Part shown: piece after piece, positions 48,680 to 58,655 of the stretch
Position numbering within the stretch: position 1 is the stretch's first letter
How the letters are laid out: each line of letters opens with the position of its first letter
NCBI RefSeq assembly: GCF_900089075.1
Contig: NZ_LT593745.1
Span: forward strand, 1-64,000
Direction of reading: 5' to 3'
DNA: 64,000 nucleotides
Source of the DNA: Vaginella massiliensis
GTDB taxonomy: Bacteria; Bacteroidota; Bacteroidia; Flavobacteriales; Weeksellaceae
Notes under the pieces: model-generated
Seen by the model: only the letters and a program-made list of their open reading frames with translations
Database searches by the model: none
What the model was told of the DNA's origin: nothing
Made by a program: the position numbers and the translations under genes

Positions 48680-50089
48680 TTAATAATGACATTTACCACA
48701 CTCTAAACCACCGATAGCATCAACTGTAATTTTCGTTGCGTCACCGTATTGTTTTTTCAATTTCTCGTGTAGCTCTGCGTAATATTCTTTATTGTACTCA
48801 TTGTTCATGTCAACCTCTGTTGTACGGTGACATTCGATACACCATCCCATAGTGAAGTCGTTCGCCATTTTCACTTCGTTCATTTGGTTCACTTGTCCGT
48901 GACACGCAAAACAAACTTGACTGTCTGCACTTAGGTTAAGCTCTTTTGCATTTGGGATTGTTCCTTCTTGAATTGCTTTTAAAATTGCTTTTTCACCTGC
49001 AACAACGTGTTGTGCATGAGAGAAATAAACAAAATCTGGCATGTTGTGGATTCTCACCCATTCGATTGGTTTTTGATTTCCTTCGTATTTGTTTGTTTCC
49101 GGATTCCAACCGATTGCTTTATACATTTTTTGGATTTCACCAGTATAGAATTTTTTCACATCATCTGCAGAGGCGAATTTTCCAGAATTCACTAACTCTT
49201 CTTCGAAGTAATCTCCGCGATATTCTTTGATTGTTTTGTGACAATTCATACAAACATTGGTAGACGGGATTCCTGACACTTTGCCATATTTTGCAGAACT
49301 GTGACAGTATTGACAATCGATTCCTTGGATGTCTGCGTGAACTTTATGCGAGAAATAGATCGGTTGTTCTGGCTCGTAACCTTTATCTACTCCAATTCCC
49401 ATCAATCCCCAATACACAGCGTAAAGAACGATCAGCCCTAACAATCCTAAACCTGCCAAACCTACTGGCTTGTATTTTTGAACCATTTCGTTGAACGAAA
49501 CAGCCTTATTCAAGGTATCTTCTGTCAAACTTCCTGCTCGTGTTGCGCTTACCAACGCATTTACGCGCAATAAAATCCACAACAACAAGGCTGCTAAAAC
49601 AACAAATCCGACTGCAATGACACCCGTGTTGGCTGAACCACCATCAGATTTTGCTGGAGCATTGGCTGCCTCAGCTGCTTTTTTAGCATCTTCAAAAGCT
49701 TGTTGCCCACCTTCAGGATCAGAAGTGTACGCCAAGATATCATCAATATCCGAATCGCTCAACGATGTAAACGCCAACATCTCTTGGTTGTTGTATTTTG
49801 CGTACACCTCGTTTGCATATCGGTCTCCCGATTCTCTTAACGCTTTGTTGTCTTTAATCCATAAATGCAACCAATCTGTACCAAGCCCTTGCTCTTCTTG
49901 CAAGCGACTCACAACATTTCTCATTTCTGGACCAATTAACTGCCCATCGATTTGGTGACACGCTGTACAATGAGTGTTGAATAAATCGTACCCATTTCCA
50001 GCATCTCCCTGAGCATTAGCAATGGAGAAACCAGCCATCATAGCCACTGCACTCCATAGACGTAACCTTGTTAGAATTCTTGCCTTCAT
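48680..50089 (-). CDS. actA: alternative complex III subunit ActA (multihaem cytochrome c)
   Basis: A 469-residue protein with six haem c motifs. After a signal peptide (AMMAGFSIANAQ) there is a single-haem class I-like domain (CTACHQ, about residues 41-46). Then come an Ala-rich linker, two membrane helices (about 155-172 and 212-232) and a pentahaem domain with CQYCHS, CMNCHK, CFACHG, CIECHR and CGKCHY. The pentahaem part is the conserved core of ActA. The N-terminal monohaem part seems to be an added domain on the electron-exit side. First gene of the operon. Confidence 0.94.
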   Translation of the reverse strand: MKARILTRLRLWSAVAMMAGFSIANAQGDAGNGYDLFNTHCTACHQIDGQLIGPEMRNVVSRLQEEQGLGTDWLHLWIKDNKALRESGDRYANEVYAKYNNQEMLAFTSLSDSDIDDILAYTSDPEGGQQAFEDAKKAAEAANAPAKSDGGSANTGVIAVGFVVLAALLLWILLRVNALVSATRAGSLTEDTLNKAVSFNEMVQKYKPVGLAGLGLLGLIVLYAVYWGLMGIGVDKGYEPEQPIYFSHKVHADIQGIDCQYCHSSAKYGKVSGIPSTNVCMNCHKTIKEYRGDYFEEELVNSGKFASADDVKKFYTGEIQKMYKAIGWNPETNKYEGNQKPIEWVRIHNMPDFVYFSHAQHVVAGEKAILKAIQEGTIPNAKELNLSADSQVCFACHGQVNQMNEVKMANDFTMGWCIECHRTTEVDMNNEYNKEYYAELHEKLKKQYGDATKITVDAIGGLECGKCHY

Positions 50090-50145
50090 TTACTTATTAT
50101 AAGTTCGTTGTTTTCTTAGTTAAAATTTGAACGCTTTATTGCAGA

Positions 50146-50153
50146 CAAAAATA
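50146..50153 (-). promoter_or_regulatory. possible -7 element of the act operon promoter
   Basis: TATTTTTG on the minus strand matches TAnnTTTG and lies about 57 bases before the actA start. No TTG is found at the expected distance, so support is partial. Confidence 0.4.
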
Positions 50154-50309
50154 GGCTCAATACTTAATAAAATCATAAAGAAACGGTAATGAACTTTATC
50201 ATTTTGACCAATTTAAAACTATTCTAAATAACAACAATCCAAGTTTTTATCCGAAAACGCTACTATAACAATCAATTCGAACAAGATAAATGAGATTAAG
50301 AAATTAATT

Positions 50310-50343
50310 TGGAATAGTTTTCGAATGAAACATTTATATTTGT
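50310..50343 (+). promoter_or_regulatory. promoter of the SPOR-domain gene
   Basis: TTG at 50310, 23 bases, then TATATTTG at 50336-50343, 24 bases before the ATG. The -7 element is perfect; the spacing is at the long end of the accepted range. Confidence 0.6.
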
Positions 50344-50367
50344 AAAAATTTTTAATCCTCAATCTAC

Positions 50368-50862
50368 ATGAAGAATTTATTTTCATTACTCATTGTTTTC
50401 CTATGCTCAATTAGTTTTGCACAAGAAACAATCGATACACTGATTGTACAAAATAATGGTACAGTAATGATTGAAATGGACCCAGAAATAAATCGCTACA
50501 TTACTTCTATAGAAAAAACATCTTGCCCAGTCGCAAGCACAAGACCTGCACCCACAACGAACACGTCGAGACCAAAACCAAACACCTCTGACCCTTGCGC
50601 TGGAAAAACACAAATGCCGGGCTACAAAATACAAGTCTATTACTCAAAAGACCGTGCACAAGCCAACAAAGTAAAAGAAGAATTCTCGAGAAGTTTCCCT
50701 TCTTTCTCGGCCGAAACCGCATATATGGCACCAGACTACCGCGTGTTGGTGGGTGATTATTTCACGAGAAGTTCTGCAAACGCCGATATCAGAAAAATAA
50801 AAGGAAAATACAACAGCGCCTTTCCTATACAATACCGCATTCTGTGTAGAAGAGCAAAATAA
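50368..50862 (+). CDS. SPOR-domain secreted protein
   Basis: A 164-residue protein with a signal peptide (LFSLLIVFLCSISFAQE). A short acidic stretch and a Pro/Thr-rich linker follow (STRPAPTTNTSRPKPNTSD). The C-terminal SPOR domain lies at about 85-160 (GYKIQVYYSKDRAQANKVKE, then YRVLVGDYFTRSSANADIRK). SPOR domains bind denuded peptidoglycan, often at division sites. The pattern of two Cys in front of and one after the domain may allow a disulfide. Single gene followed by its own terminator. Confidence 0.9.
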   Translation: MKNLFSLLIVFLCSISFAQETIDTLIVQNNGTVMIEMDPEINRYITSIEKTSCPVASTRPAPTTNTSRPKPNTSDPCAGKTQMPGYKIQVYYSKDRAQANKVKEEFSRSFPSFSAETAYMAPDYRVLVGDYFTRSSANADIRKIKGKYNSAFPIQYRILCRRAK

Positions 50863-50875
50863 TTTTCGAACGAGC

Positions 50876-50897
50876 AACGCATCAATTTTGATGCGTT
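50876..50897 (+). terminator. terminator after the SPOR-domain gene
   Basis: Stem AACGCATC/GATGCGTT with a six-base loop, then TGGCTTTTTC. Confidence 0.7.
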
Positions 50898-51123
50898 TGG
50901 CTTTTTCAACTATTTTTTACAATAATCTATTTAAGATAATTTAAGGTTATTCTTATAGATGATTGTGCTTTATATTTTAAGTCGAATTTACAAGCTGAAA
51001 CCTAAATTATTTCCGACAGCAAAAATGCATTCTTGATTAGAATTTTAGGATAATGATAACCAAAACTTCCACTTAGAATCTTTAATTTTGACTAAAATTA
51101 GCATTTAACCGATTTATTATTTC

Positions 51124-51912
51124 ATGATTGTAAAATTTCCGATAAAACACTTTCTACTCGCTTCCGGGCTTTCTATCTTCTCACCGAGCTGTGCTCAAAA
51201 ACAGCCGAACAACGAAAACGAAATAGAAGTTGATGAAACGCAACAAACCAATGCCGAAAAAGTGAGGCAATTTTCTGATGAGGAATTATTAGGCAAAGCA
51301 AATCCGACCATGAAAGGAAAAGATTACCATTTGCTACCAGAAGTTGCCGATGCATTCGAAGCGATGCGAGCTGAAGCCAAAAAAGCAGGTTTCAATATTC
51401 GGGTGGTGTCAAGTTATCGAAATTTTACATATCAAAAAGGGATTTGGGAGAGAAAATTTAAAGCCAACAAAAATCGAGGTTTATCGACCGAAGAAAACAT
51501 CAGAAAAATAATTGAATATTCGACAATTCCTGGAACTTCTCGCCACCATTGGGGAACCGATTTGGACATCATCGACATCAGTAAAGGCTATCCAAAAGAT
51601 CCGTTGCACGAAAAACACTTCAATGCGGGTGGGCAAATGCATGCATTCAAGGTATGGCTAGACGAAAACGCCGAAAAATTTGGTTTTTATCTGGTGTATA
51701 CCAACGATGAAAATCGTAAAGGTTTCAAATACGAACCGTGGCATTTTTCGTACAAAAAAATCAGTCAGCCCATGTTGCAAGAATACCTCACCTTAGACAT
51801 CACTAACCTATTGAAAAAAAACAAATTATCGGGAAGTGATGCTTTTGACGAATTATTTATACAACAATATATTAACGATAATATTTTGGACATCAATCCA
51901 TCATTAAAATAA
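51124..51912 (+). CDS. M15-family D-Ala-D-Ala carboxypeptidase (VanY-like) lipoprotein
   Basis: A 262-residue lipoprotein. The lipobox is in LSIFSPSC. The M15 fold has the zinc motif SRHHWGTDLD (S139, H141, G144, D148, the SxHxxGxxxD pattern) and the later EPWHFSY (H207). The region YRNFTYQKGIWERKF before it is typical of VanY. It would trim the terminal D-Ala from peptidoglycan stem peptides in the periplasm. The C-terminal 40 residues are an extra helical tail. The peptidase gene at 51956 begins 43 bases later and may be cotranscribed. Confidence 0.9.
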   Translation: MIVKFPIKHFLLASGLSIFSPSCAQKQPNNENEIEVDETQQTNAEKVRQFSDEELLGKANPTMKGKDYHLLPEVADAFEAMRAEAKKAGFNIRVVSSYRNFTYQKGIWERKFKANKNRGLSTEENIRKIIEYSTIPGTSRHHWGTDLDIIDISKGYPKDPLHEKHFNAGGQMHAFKVWLDENAEKFGFYLVYTNDENRKGFKYEPWHFSYKKISQPMLQEYLTLDITNLLKKNKLSGSDAFDELFIQQYINDNILDINPSLK

Positions 51913-51955
51913 GCATTCAAAAATACCTTAATGCAAAAACACCTTATCAATAACT

Positions 51956-53974
51956 ATGCAAAATCCTTTATTAGAAAAATTTGAATTTCCGCCTTTTTCT
52001 AAAATTAAAACAGTAGACTACAAACCTGCAATTTTACAAGCAATCGAGCTTGCACGACAAGAAATAGATAGCATCGCCAACAACTCCGAAACGCCAAATT
52101 TTCGCAACACCATAGAAGCGATGGAATTATCGGGAGAGACACTCAACAGGGCGACTTCTATATTTTTTAACCTGAATTCTGCCGAAACAACAGACGAAAT
52201 GCAACAAATCGCACAAGAAATTTCGCCTGCGTTGAGCGAGTTTGCCAACGATATACGCCTGAATCAGCATTTGTTCGAACGAGTGAAGCAAGTTTACGAA
52301 AACCGTGAGAACGAAGATTTGACCGATGAACAAAATTATTTGCTTTCCAAACAATATAAATCTTTTGCAAGAAATGGTGCAAATCTCTCGCCAGAGGAGC
52401 AACAAAAACTTAGAGAAATAGACAAAGAACTTGCACAATTGACCTTGAAATTTGGCGAAAACGTGCTCGCCGAAACCAATGCTTATCATTTGCAAATCGA
52501 TGATAAATCGCTTTTAGAAGGTTTGCCCGATTATGTGAAAGATCAAGCACAGGAAACCGCTAAAACTCAAGGAAAAACAGGATGGATTTTTACTCTGCAA
52601 GCACCGAGTTACCTGCCGTTTATGCAATACGCCAAAAACAGAGAATTGAGAGAAAAGATGTATTTGGCAAACGGTACAAAAGGTTTTCAGGAGAATGCGT
52701 TCAACAACGAAAAAAATATTTTGAAAATTGTAAATCTTCGTCATCAACGAGCGCAATTGTTGGGTTATAAAAGTCATGCCGATTATGTATTGGAAGAGCG
52801 AATGGCAAAAAATCCCGAGACAGTAAACGAATTCTTGAACGATCTTTTGCAAAAAGCTAAACCTTTTGCAGAAAAAGAAATCGAGAATTTATCGAAATTC
52901 GCAGAGAAAACCGAAGGCATCAACCCGTTGCAACCATGGGATCACGCGTATTTTGCAGAAAAATTAAAACAGCAAAAATTTAGTCTGTCGGATGAAGAAT
53001 TGAAGCCTTACTTCAAGTTAGAAAATGTAATAAACGGAGCATTCGAAGTGGCTAAAAAACTTTTTGGTCTACAATTTGTCGAAAACGCCGAAATCGATAC
53101 TTATCATCCAGATGTAAAAGTTTATGACGTGCTCGATGCGCAAAACAATCGAATAAGCGTCTTGTACACCGATTTCTTCCCTAGACCTGGGAAAAGACCT
53201 GGAGCGTGGATGACAACTTTTCGTGATGGTTCTAAAGTCAACAACCATCAAAAAATTCCGCAAGTTTCCATTGTTTGCAATTTCACACCACCCACTGCAT
53301 CCACGCCTTCGCTGTTGACATTTTTAGAGGTGACCACGTTGTTTCATGAATTTGGGCACGCATTGCACGCAATGTTGGCCAACACCACTTACGAGAGTTT
53401 GGCAGGAACGAATGTCTATTGGGATTTTGTAGAATTACCTTCACAGTTTTTAGAAAATTATTGTTACGAACCCGAAGCGCTACAACTTTTTGCCAAGCAT
53501 TACGAAACAGGTGAAATCATTCCGCAGGATTTGATTGACAAGGTAAAAAATGCAGCCAATTTTATGGAAGGATACCAAACGGTACGCCAACTAAGTTTTG
53601 GGCTGTTGGATATGGCTTGGCACGCTGCAGACCCGTCGGGGATTGACGATGTTTATCAATACGAACAACAAACATTCGACTCTACACGCTTGTATCCGGT
53701 GATGCATCGTACCAATATGAGCACTTCTTTTTCGCATATTTTCCAAGGCGGATATTCTTCTGGATATTATTCGTACAAATGGGCCGAAGTTTTGGATGCA
53801 GATGCGTTTGCTTATTTCAAAGAAAATGGAATTTTCAACGCCGAAATTGCAAAGAAATATTACACTCTTCTCTCTAGTGGTGGAACGGTAGAACCGATGA
53901 AGCTTTACGAAAACTTCAGAGGTAAAAAACCAAATAACGAAGCCTTGCTAAAACGCGCTGGAATTCTAAGATAA
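51956..53974 (+). CDS. M3-family metallopeptidase (peptidyl-dipeptidase Dcp-like)
   Basis: A 672-residue zinc peptidase of the thimet oligopeptidase family. The active site HEFGHALHAM lies at H464, E465 and H468, and the third ligand is the Glu in the downstream helix (around SLAGTNVYWDFVELPSQFLE). The C-terminal HRTNMSTSFSHIFQGGYSSG YYSYKWAEV region, with its Tyr residues, lines the substrate site. No signal peptide is visible, so it is probably cytoplasmic and degrades short peptides. Typical length. A terminator follows. Confidence 0.94.
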   Translation: MQNPLLEKFEFPPFSKIKTVDYKPAILQAIELARQEIDSIANNSETPNFRNTIEAMELSGETLNRATSIFFNLNSAETTDEMQQIAQEISPALSEFANDIRLNQHLFERVKQVYENRENEDLTDEQNYLLSKQYKSFARNGANLSPEEQQKLREIDKELAQLTLKFGENVLAETNAYHLQIDDKSLLEGLPDYVKDQAQETAKTQGKTGWIFTLQAPSYLPFMQYAKNRELREKMYLANGTKGFQENAFNNEKNILKIVNLRHQRAQLLGYKSHADYVLEERMAKNPETVNEFLNDLLQKAKPFAEKEIENLSKFAEKTEGINPLQPWDHAYFAEKLKQQKFSLSDEELKPYFKLENVINGAFEVAKKLFGLQFVENAEIDTYHPDVKVYDVLDAQNNRISVLYTDFFPRPGKRPGAWMTTFRDGSKVNNHQKIPQVSIVCNFTPPTASTPSLLTFLEVTTLFHEFGHALHAMLANTTYESLAGTNVYWDFVELPSQFLENYCYEPEALQLFAKHYETGEIIPQDLIDKVKNAANFMEGYQTVRQLSFGLLDMAWHAADPSGIDDVYQYEQQTFDSTRLYPVMHRTNMSTSFSHIFQGGYSSGYYSYKWAEVLDADAFAYFKENGIFNAEIAKKYYTLLSSGGTVEPMKLYENFRGKKPNNEALLKRAGILR

Positions 53975-53979
53975 AAACA

Positions 53980-54007
53980 AAAAACTCAACTTTTCAGTTG
54001 AGTTTTT
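53980..54007. terminator. bidirectional terminator
   Basis: Stem AAAAACTCAAC/GTTGAGTTTTT with a six-base loop between convergent genes. Confidence 0.9.
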
Positions 54008-54009
54008 TG

Positions 54010-54537
54010 TTATTTCAAAGCCTCTAAGATTGCTTTATTGAACCTTGCGAGGTCTGCTGGAGTTCTGGAGGTAATAAGATTTCCATCGATTACGACATCT
54101 TTATCAATCCAATTTGCCCCAGCATTGGTCAAATCTTTCTGAATCGATTTGTAAGAAGTAAGTGTCTTGCCCTTAATTACTTCTGCTTCTATCAGACTTT
54201 GTGGTCCGTGACAAATGGCAGCAATAGTTTTTTTAGCATCCATAAAATCTTTGATCAGCTGCATCGATCTTTTACATTCTCGCAATTGATCAGGATTCAG
54301 CACGCCACCAGGCAAAATAAGCGCATCATAATCAGAGACTTTCACCTCTTCTTTGTTAATGTTCCGATCTACCGTAAACTCTTCACCCCAATTCGTTTCT
54401 GCCCACGATTTTATCGGATCATCGACTGGCGATACAATATCTACCTTGTATCCGGCATCTTCTAAGACCTTTTTAGGCGAAGTCAATTCTACTTCTTCAA
54501 AACCTTCTGCTGTTAATATCGCAACTCTTTTATTCAT
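54010..54537 (-). CDS. DJ-1/PfpI-family protein (type 1 glutamine amidotransferase-like)
   Basis: A 175-residue protein of the PfpI/YhbO kind. The N-terminal strand reads KRVAILTAEGFEEVELTSPK, the nucleophile elbow is AAICHGPQ (Cys with the following His), and YDALILPGGVLNPDQLRECK is also conserved. Related proteins have been described as chaperones or deglycases acting in stress. The start is placed at the ATG at 54537, which gives the usual N-terminus; ATG 54546 and a TTG at 54561 lie in frame upstream. It stands alone. Confidence 0.9.
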   Translation of the reverse strand: MNKRVAILTAEGFEEVELTSPKKVLEDAGYKVDIVSPVDDPIKSWAETNWGEEFTVDRNINKEEVKVSDYDALILPGGVLNPDQLRECKRSMQLIKDFMDAKKTIAAICHGPQSLIEAEVIKGKTLTSYKSIQKDLTNAGANWIDKDVVIDGNLITSRTPADLARFNKAILEALK

Positions 54538-54725
54538 ATCGTACATTTTTTTCCTTCTCAAGCTGCAACTTTCATTCCTACTTGATCGTTTGTGAACTAT
54601 ATTTTTTTACAATTTATAACAATAATATCTCCTTTGATTAAATTTTAGTAAAATTTTAACTAAAAACCGGGCAACGCTCTAATAAAAATCATCGAAAAAT
54701 AACCTGAAATTCTAACGAACTAACC

Positions 54726-54733
54726 TATTTTTG
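54726..54733 (+). promoter_or_regulatory. -7 element of the ccsBA promoter
   Basis: TATTTTTG matches TAnnTTTG and lies 17 bases before the ATG, which would leave a very short leader. No upstream TTG is clear. Confidence 0.5.
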
Positions 54734-54750
54734 TATGTCAAAATCTAAAG

Positions 54751-57700
54751 ATGAATAAAATAGAGAAATTTTTCTTTTCGACTCGAACAATGGCAGTCCT
54801 TTTATTGGTCTATGCCATCGCGATGGCGATTGCCACTTTTGTTGAAAATGATTACGATACCATGACTGCAAAAGCTTTGATTTATGAAGCGAAATGGTTC
54901 GAAATTTTGATGGTTTGGTTGATCGTTCTTTTTATTGCCAATATCAAACGATACGATTTGTGGTCGTTCAAAAAACTGCCAGTTTTCGTTTTTCATATTG
55001 CATTTTTATTCATTTTTATTGGTGGTGCGGTAACCCGATACATTTCGTTCGAAGGGCAAATGCCTATTGCAGAGGGCGAAACGACAAACGAAATCATATC
55101 AGACAAATCGTATTTCAAATTGATCATAGACGACGAAGAACAGCGTTTGGCGTATGACAATCACGAATATCAAGTAACTTATTTCGATCGAAAAGACAGC
55201 ACTTCTGCCCTTTTCTATCGCCATTTCGAAGGGAAATACCAATTCAAAGACAAATTGGTCAAACTCAAAACATTCGACTATATCCCGCATGCGCTTGACA
55301 CGATTGTAAAAACCAATTCGGGCGAACGAATTTTGGAGTTGGTGACGGTGGGTCAAAACGGACGCCAATCTGTTTTTATTAGAAGCGGAGAAATTAAAAG
55401 TGTAAACGGTTTGTTGGTAACCTTCAACCGCCCGATGGAAGGAAGCATCCAGATACGTGAAGACGCAAACGGACAAATGTGGATCAAATCGCCGTTCGAA
55501 GGTGAGTATGTTGCGATGCAAGGTCAACAAATGGGAATGATTACCGATGAAGAAAAATTCAAAGCTGGAGCTGGAAAATTGAGTTTCAACACCGAAGAAC
55601 CTTTCAGATTGCGATCGCTATACGCTATCCAAGACATACAATTTGTTGCGCCTTTGCCTCCGTTTACGGGTAAAGTACAATATTCTCAAGGATCGAAATT
55701 CAAACAAGATGAGAAAGATTTGCCTGGAGCAATCTTTGCAGAAGTTTCGGTTGGCGACAAAAAAGATACCGTTGTAATCGTTGGCGGTCGCGGACAAACC
55801 AATTATACCGCAGACACCACGCTCGACGGACTGAATATTTCGCTTGGATATGGCTCTAAAGCAGTAAAAATTCCATTCAGCATACGATTGGATGATTTCA
55901 TTTTAGAGCGTTATCCGGGCTCTACCAATCCATCTTCTTTCGAGAGTAAAATTACCGTAATAGACGATGGCAAAGAAACGCCTGAACATATTTATATGAA
56001 CAATGTGATGGATCATAAAGGTTATCGATTTTTCCAAGCAAGTTATTTCCCAAATGAACAAGGAACTATACTTTCTGTGAACCAAGATTGGTGGGGAACA
56101 AATATTACCTATTTAGGTTATTTCTTATTATTTACCAGTATGTTTGTCACCTTGTTTTGGAAGGGAACCCGATTCTGGCAGTTGAATGCTTTGTTGAAAA
56201 GTCTTCATCAAAAAAAGACCAACGTCTTGATTCCTTTATTTTTAATCAGCTCGTTGACTTTCGCTCAGACAACAGATAATCAGCAACATATTCACGCACA
56301 AGAAGAATCAGCTACCGTTCATACTCCTGAACAGGTGCAATCGTTTGCCAAAGAAATGGACAATCCGCAAGAGTTGGTGAGCAAAATAAAAATTCCTAAA
56401 GCACATGCCGAACGCTTTGGCCATCTTATGATTCAAGATTATGAGGGGAGAATCAAACCCATCAATACGCAATCGTTGGACATCCTGAGAAAAATTTATA
56501 AAAAAGATAAATACCATGGATTGAGTTCGGATCAGTGGTTTATAGCCATTCAGCTAGACCCGGCGTATTGGGCAAATGCACCGATAATCAAAGTGAACAA
56601 TTCTGGCGGTCCAGAACTGAAACGCTTGACCAAAGCCAATGATGAGGGCTATACTTCGCTAATGAACCTCATCGACCCAAAAACGACTCGCTATGTTTTG
56701 GATGAACAATACAATAAATCATTTTCTAAAAAACCTGCCGAGCGTTCAAAATTCGACAACGAAGTGATCAACGTAACCGAGCGATTCAATATTCTAGACA
56801 ATACTGCGAAAGGCTATCAGTTGAAGATTATCCCGGTACAAAACGACCCTTCGGAGCGCTGGACTTCTTGGATTTATCAAGGCAAAGAAAATCCAGTAGA
56901 AATCGACACCATGGCATTGGGGCTTATCAGCGTCTACTTCAACATGGTATCCAAAGGAATCGAATCGGGCGATTGGAGACCAGCAGACAATGCGATCAAT
57001 TACATCGAAGATTATCAGCACAAATGGGGTAAAAATGTAATTCCTTCAGCCAAAAAAATAGAAGTTGAGGTGATGTATAACAAAGCAAACATTTTCTTTT
57101 GGATCATGATTGCTTATACCTTTATTGGTGGAGCTTTGGTCATATTAGCATTCGTCCAACTCTTCAGAGAATCGAAATTCTTGAAATACCTGACCAATTT
57201 CTTCATCCTTCTTACCATTATTGTTTTCGCAATACAAGCGATAGGATTGGGCGTAAGATGGTACCTTACTGGTCACGCACCCTGGTCCAACGGTTACGAA
57301 GCCATCGTCTTTATCTCGTGGGTAGGTGTATTGTCTGGACTTATTTTACACAAGAATAGAAATGCTTTTATACCCGCAACAGGCGCTATGGTGGCAGTCA
57401 TCATGATGGGATTTGCACACGGTGGCTCTATGCTCGACCCACAAATTACACCCTTGGTACCCGTACTCAAATCTTATTGGCTCATCATTCACGTTGCTAT
57501 CATCGTGTCGAGTTACGGTTTCTTTGGTCTAAGTGCAGTCTTGTCTGTTTTCTCATTGATTATGATGCTGTTTAAATCCAACGAAAAAATAAAAATCTCG
57601 CTGAAAGAAATGGCGTACGTAAACGAAATATCCCTCACCATTGGAATCTTTCTGCTTACCGTAGGAACTTTCTTGGGCGGAATGTGGGCAAACGAATCTT

Positions 57701-58011
57701 GGGGACGATACTGGTCATGGGACCCGAAAGAAACTTGGGCATTCATCTCGGTTATAGTCTACGCTTTTGTACTGCACATGCGTTTGGTTCCAGGCTTACG
57801 CGGATTGTGGACGTATAACATTGCGGCGATGTGGTCTATTTGGACCGTCATCATGACATATTTCGGCGTGAATTATTACCTATCAGGGCTACATTCCTAC
57901 GCTGCAGGCGACCCCATTCCAATTCCACTTTGGGTTTATCTCACAGCGCTGGGAATGCTTTTGCTAAGCGTAGCTTCTAGAATAGGATACAAAAAATCTC
58001 ATCAAAAATAG
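54751..58011 (+). CDS. ccsBA: fused cytochrome c biogenesis protein CcsBA
   Basis: A 1086-residue fusion of the two system II haem-c assembly proteins. The N-terminal ResB/CcsB part starts with FFFSTRTMAVLLLVYAIAMA and has membrane helices near 15-35, 50-65 and 75-95, a long periplasmic domain (about 110-430) and a further helix near 455. A periplasmic linker of about 250 residues follows. The C-terminal CcsA part (about 770-1086) has the haem-handling WWD motif, WANESWGRYWSWDPKETWAF near residue 980, and flanking histidines. It exports haem and joins it to CxxCH motifs, and so would serve ActA, ActE and the DUF3365 protein in this window. A terminator follows. Confidence 0.95.
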   Translation: MNKIEKFFFSTRTMAVLLLVYAIAMAIATFVENDYDTMTAKALIYEAKWFEILMVWLIVLFIANIKRYDLWSFKKLPVFVFHIAFLFIFIGGAVTRYISFEGQMPIAEGETTNEIISDKSYFKLIIDDEEQRLAYDNHEYQVTYFDRKDSTSALFYRHFEGKYQFKDKLVKLKTFDYIPHALDTIVKTNSGERILELVTVGQNGRQSVFIRSGEIKSVNGLLVTFNRPMEGSIQIREDANGQMWIKSPFEGEYVAMQGQQMGMITDEEKFKAGAGKLSFNTEEPFRLRSLYAIQDIQFVAPLPPFTGKVQYSQGSKFKQDEKDLPGAIFAEVSVGDKKDTVVIVGGRGQTNYTADTTLDGLNISLGYGSKAVKIPFSIRLDDFILERYPGSTNPSSFESKITVIDDGKETPEHIYMNNVMDHKGYRFFQASYFPNEQGTILSVNQDWWGTNITYLGYFLLFTSMFVTLFWKGTRFWQLNALLKSLHQKKTNVLIPLFLISSLTFAQTTDNQQHIHAQEESATVHTPEQVQSFAKEMDNPQELVSKIKIPKAHAERFGHLMIQDYEGRIKPINTQSLDILRKIYKKDKYHGLSSDQWFIAIQLDPAYWANAPIIKVNNSGGPELKRLTKANDEGYTSLMNLIDPKTTRYVLDEQYNKSFSKKPAERSKFDNEVINVTERFNILDNTAKGYQLKIIPVQNDPSERWTSWIYQGKENPVEIDTMALGLISVYFNMVSKGIESGDWRPADNAINYIEDYQHKWGKNVIPSAKKIEVEVMYNKANIFFWIMIAYTFIGGALVILAFVQLFRESKFLKYLTNFFILLTIIVFAIQAIGLGVRWYLTGHAPWSNGYEAIVFISWVGVLSGLILHKNRNAFIPATGAMVAVIMMGFAHGGSMLDPQITPLVPVLKSYWLIIHVAIIVSSYGFFGLSAVLSVFSLIMMLFKSNEKIKISLKEMAYVNEISLTIGIFLLTVGTFLGGMWANESWGRYWSWDPKETWAFISVIVYAFVLHMRLVPGLRGLWTYNIAAMWSIWTVIMTYFGVNYYLSGLHSYAAGDPIPIPLWVYLTALGMLLLSVASRIGYKKSHQK

Positions 58012-58012
58012 A

Positions 58013-58037
58013 AAAAAGCACTTATGGTGCTTTTTTT
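58013..58037 (+). terminator. terminator after ccsBA
   Basis: Stem AAAAAGCAC/GTGCTTTTT with loop TTATG, extended by more T. Confidence 0.85.
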
Positions 58038-58059
58038 GTACATTTATAATTAAAAAAAC

Positions 58060-58647
58060 ATGATAAAATACATTTCAATCAGCCTAATTGCCCTGAGTTT
58101 TCTAGCTTGCAACGCACAGAAACAAGATAAAAACCTCAATTTACAAAAAGAAAAAAGCATGCATTTACCCAATATTTATTCCTACAGCTTCGAAGATATA
58201 AACGGCGAAACCTATAATTTTGCCGACCTAAAAGGTAAAAAAATAATCATCGTCAATACGGCTTCGAAATGCGGATACACCAAGCAATACGAGGGATTGG
58301 AACGCATTTATCAGCGATACAAAGACCAAGGTTTAATGGTCATCGGCTTTCCATCAGACAATTTCATGGGACAAGAATACGACAACAACGAAGAGATTGC
58401 AAACTTCTGCAAACTGAATTATGGCGTTACTTTTCCGCTCATGACCAAAAGCGATGTAAAAGGAAAAAATCAGAATGAAATTTTCAAATTCTTGACTAAA
58501 AAAGAATTGAACGGATTAGAAGATGCGACAGTCGGCTGGAATTTCCATAAATTTCTGATCAACGAAGACGGAACCCTCGCAACCGATTATCCATCGAAAG
58601 TTGAACCCGAAAGCGAAGAAATCATCGCTTGGATCGAAAATAAATAA
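58060..58647 (+). CDS. glutathione peroxidase-family lipoprotein
   Basis: A 195-residue peroxidase with a lipobox (LIALSFLAC). The thioredoxin fold begins after about 35 residues. The peroxidatic residue is Cys, not selenocysteine (NTASKCGYTKQYEGLE); partners lie in FPSDNFMGQEYDNNEEIANF and in GWNFHKFLINEDG. Such enzymes usually run on thioredoxin. Since bshB1 follows eight bases later, the organism probably uses bacillithiol and not glutathione, which fits a non-glutathione reductant. Periplasmic, attached to a membrane. Confidence 0.93.
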   Translation: MIKYISISLIALSFLACNAQKQDKNLNLQKEKSMHLPNIYSYSFEDINGETYNFADLKGKKIIIVNTASKCGYTKQYEGLERIYQRYKDQGLMVIGFPSDNFMGQEYDNNEEIANFCKLNYGVTFPLMTKSDVKGKNQNEIFKFLTKKELNGLEDATVGWNFHKFLINEDGTLATDYPSKVEPESEEIIAWIENK

Positions 58648-58655
58648 TAACCTCA

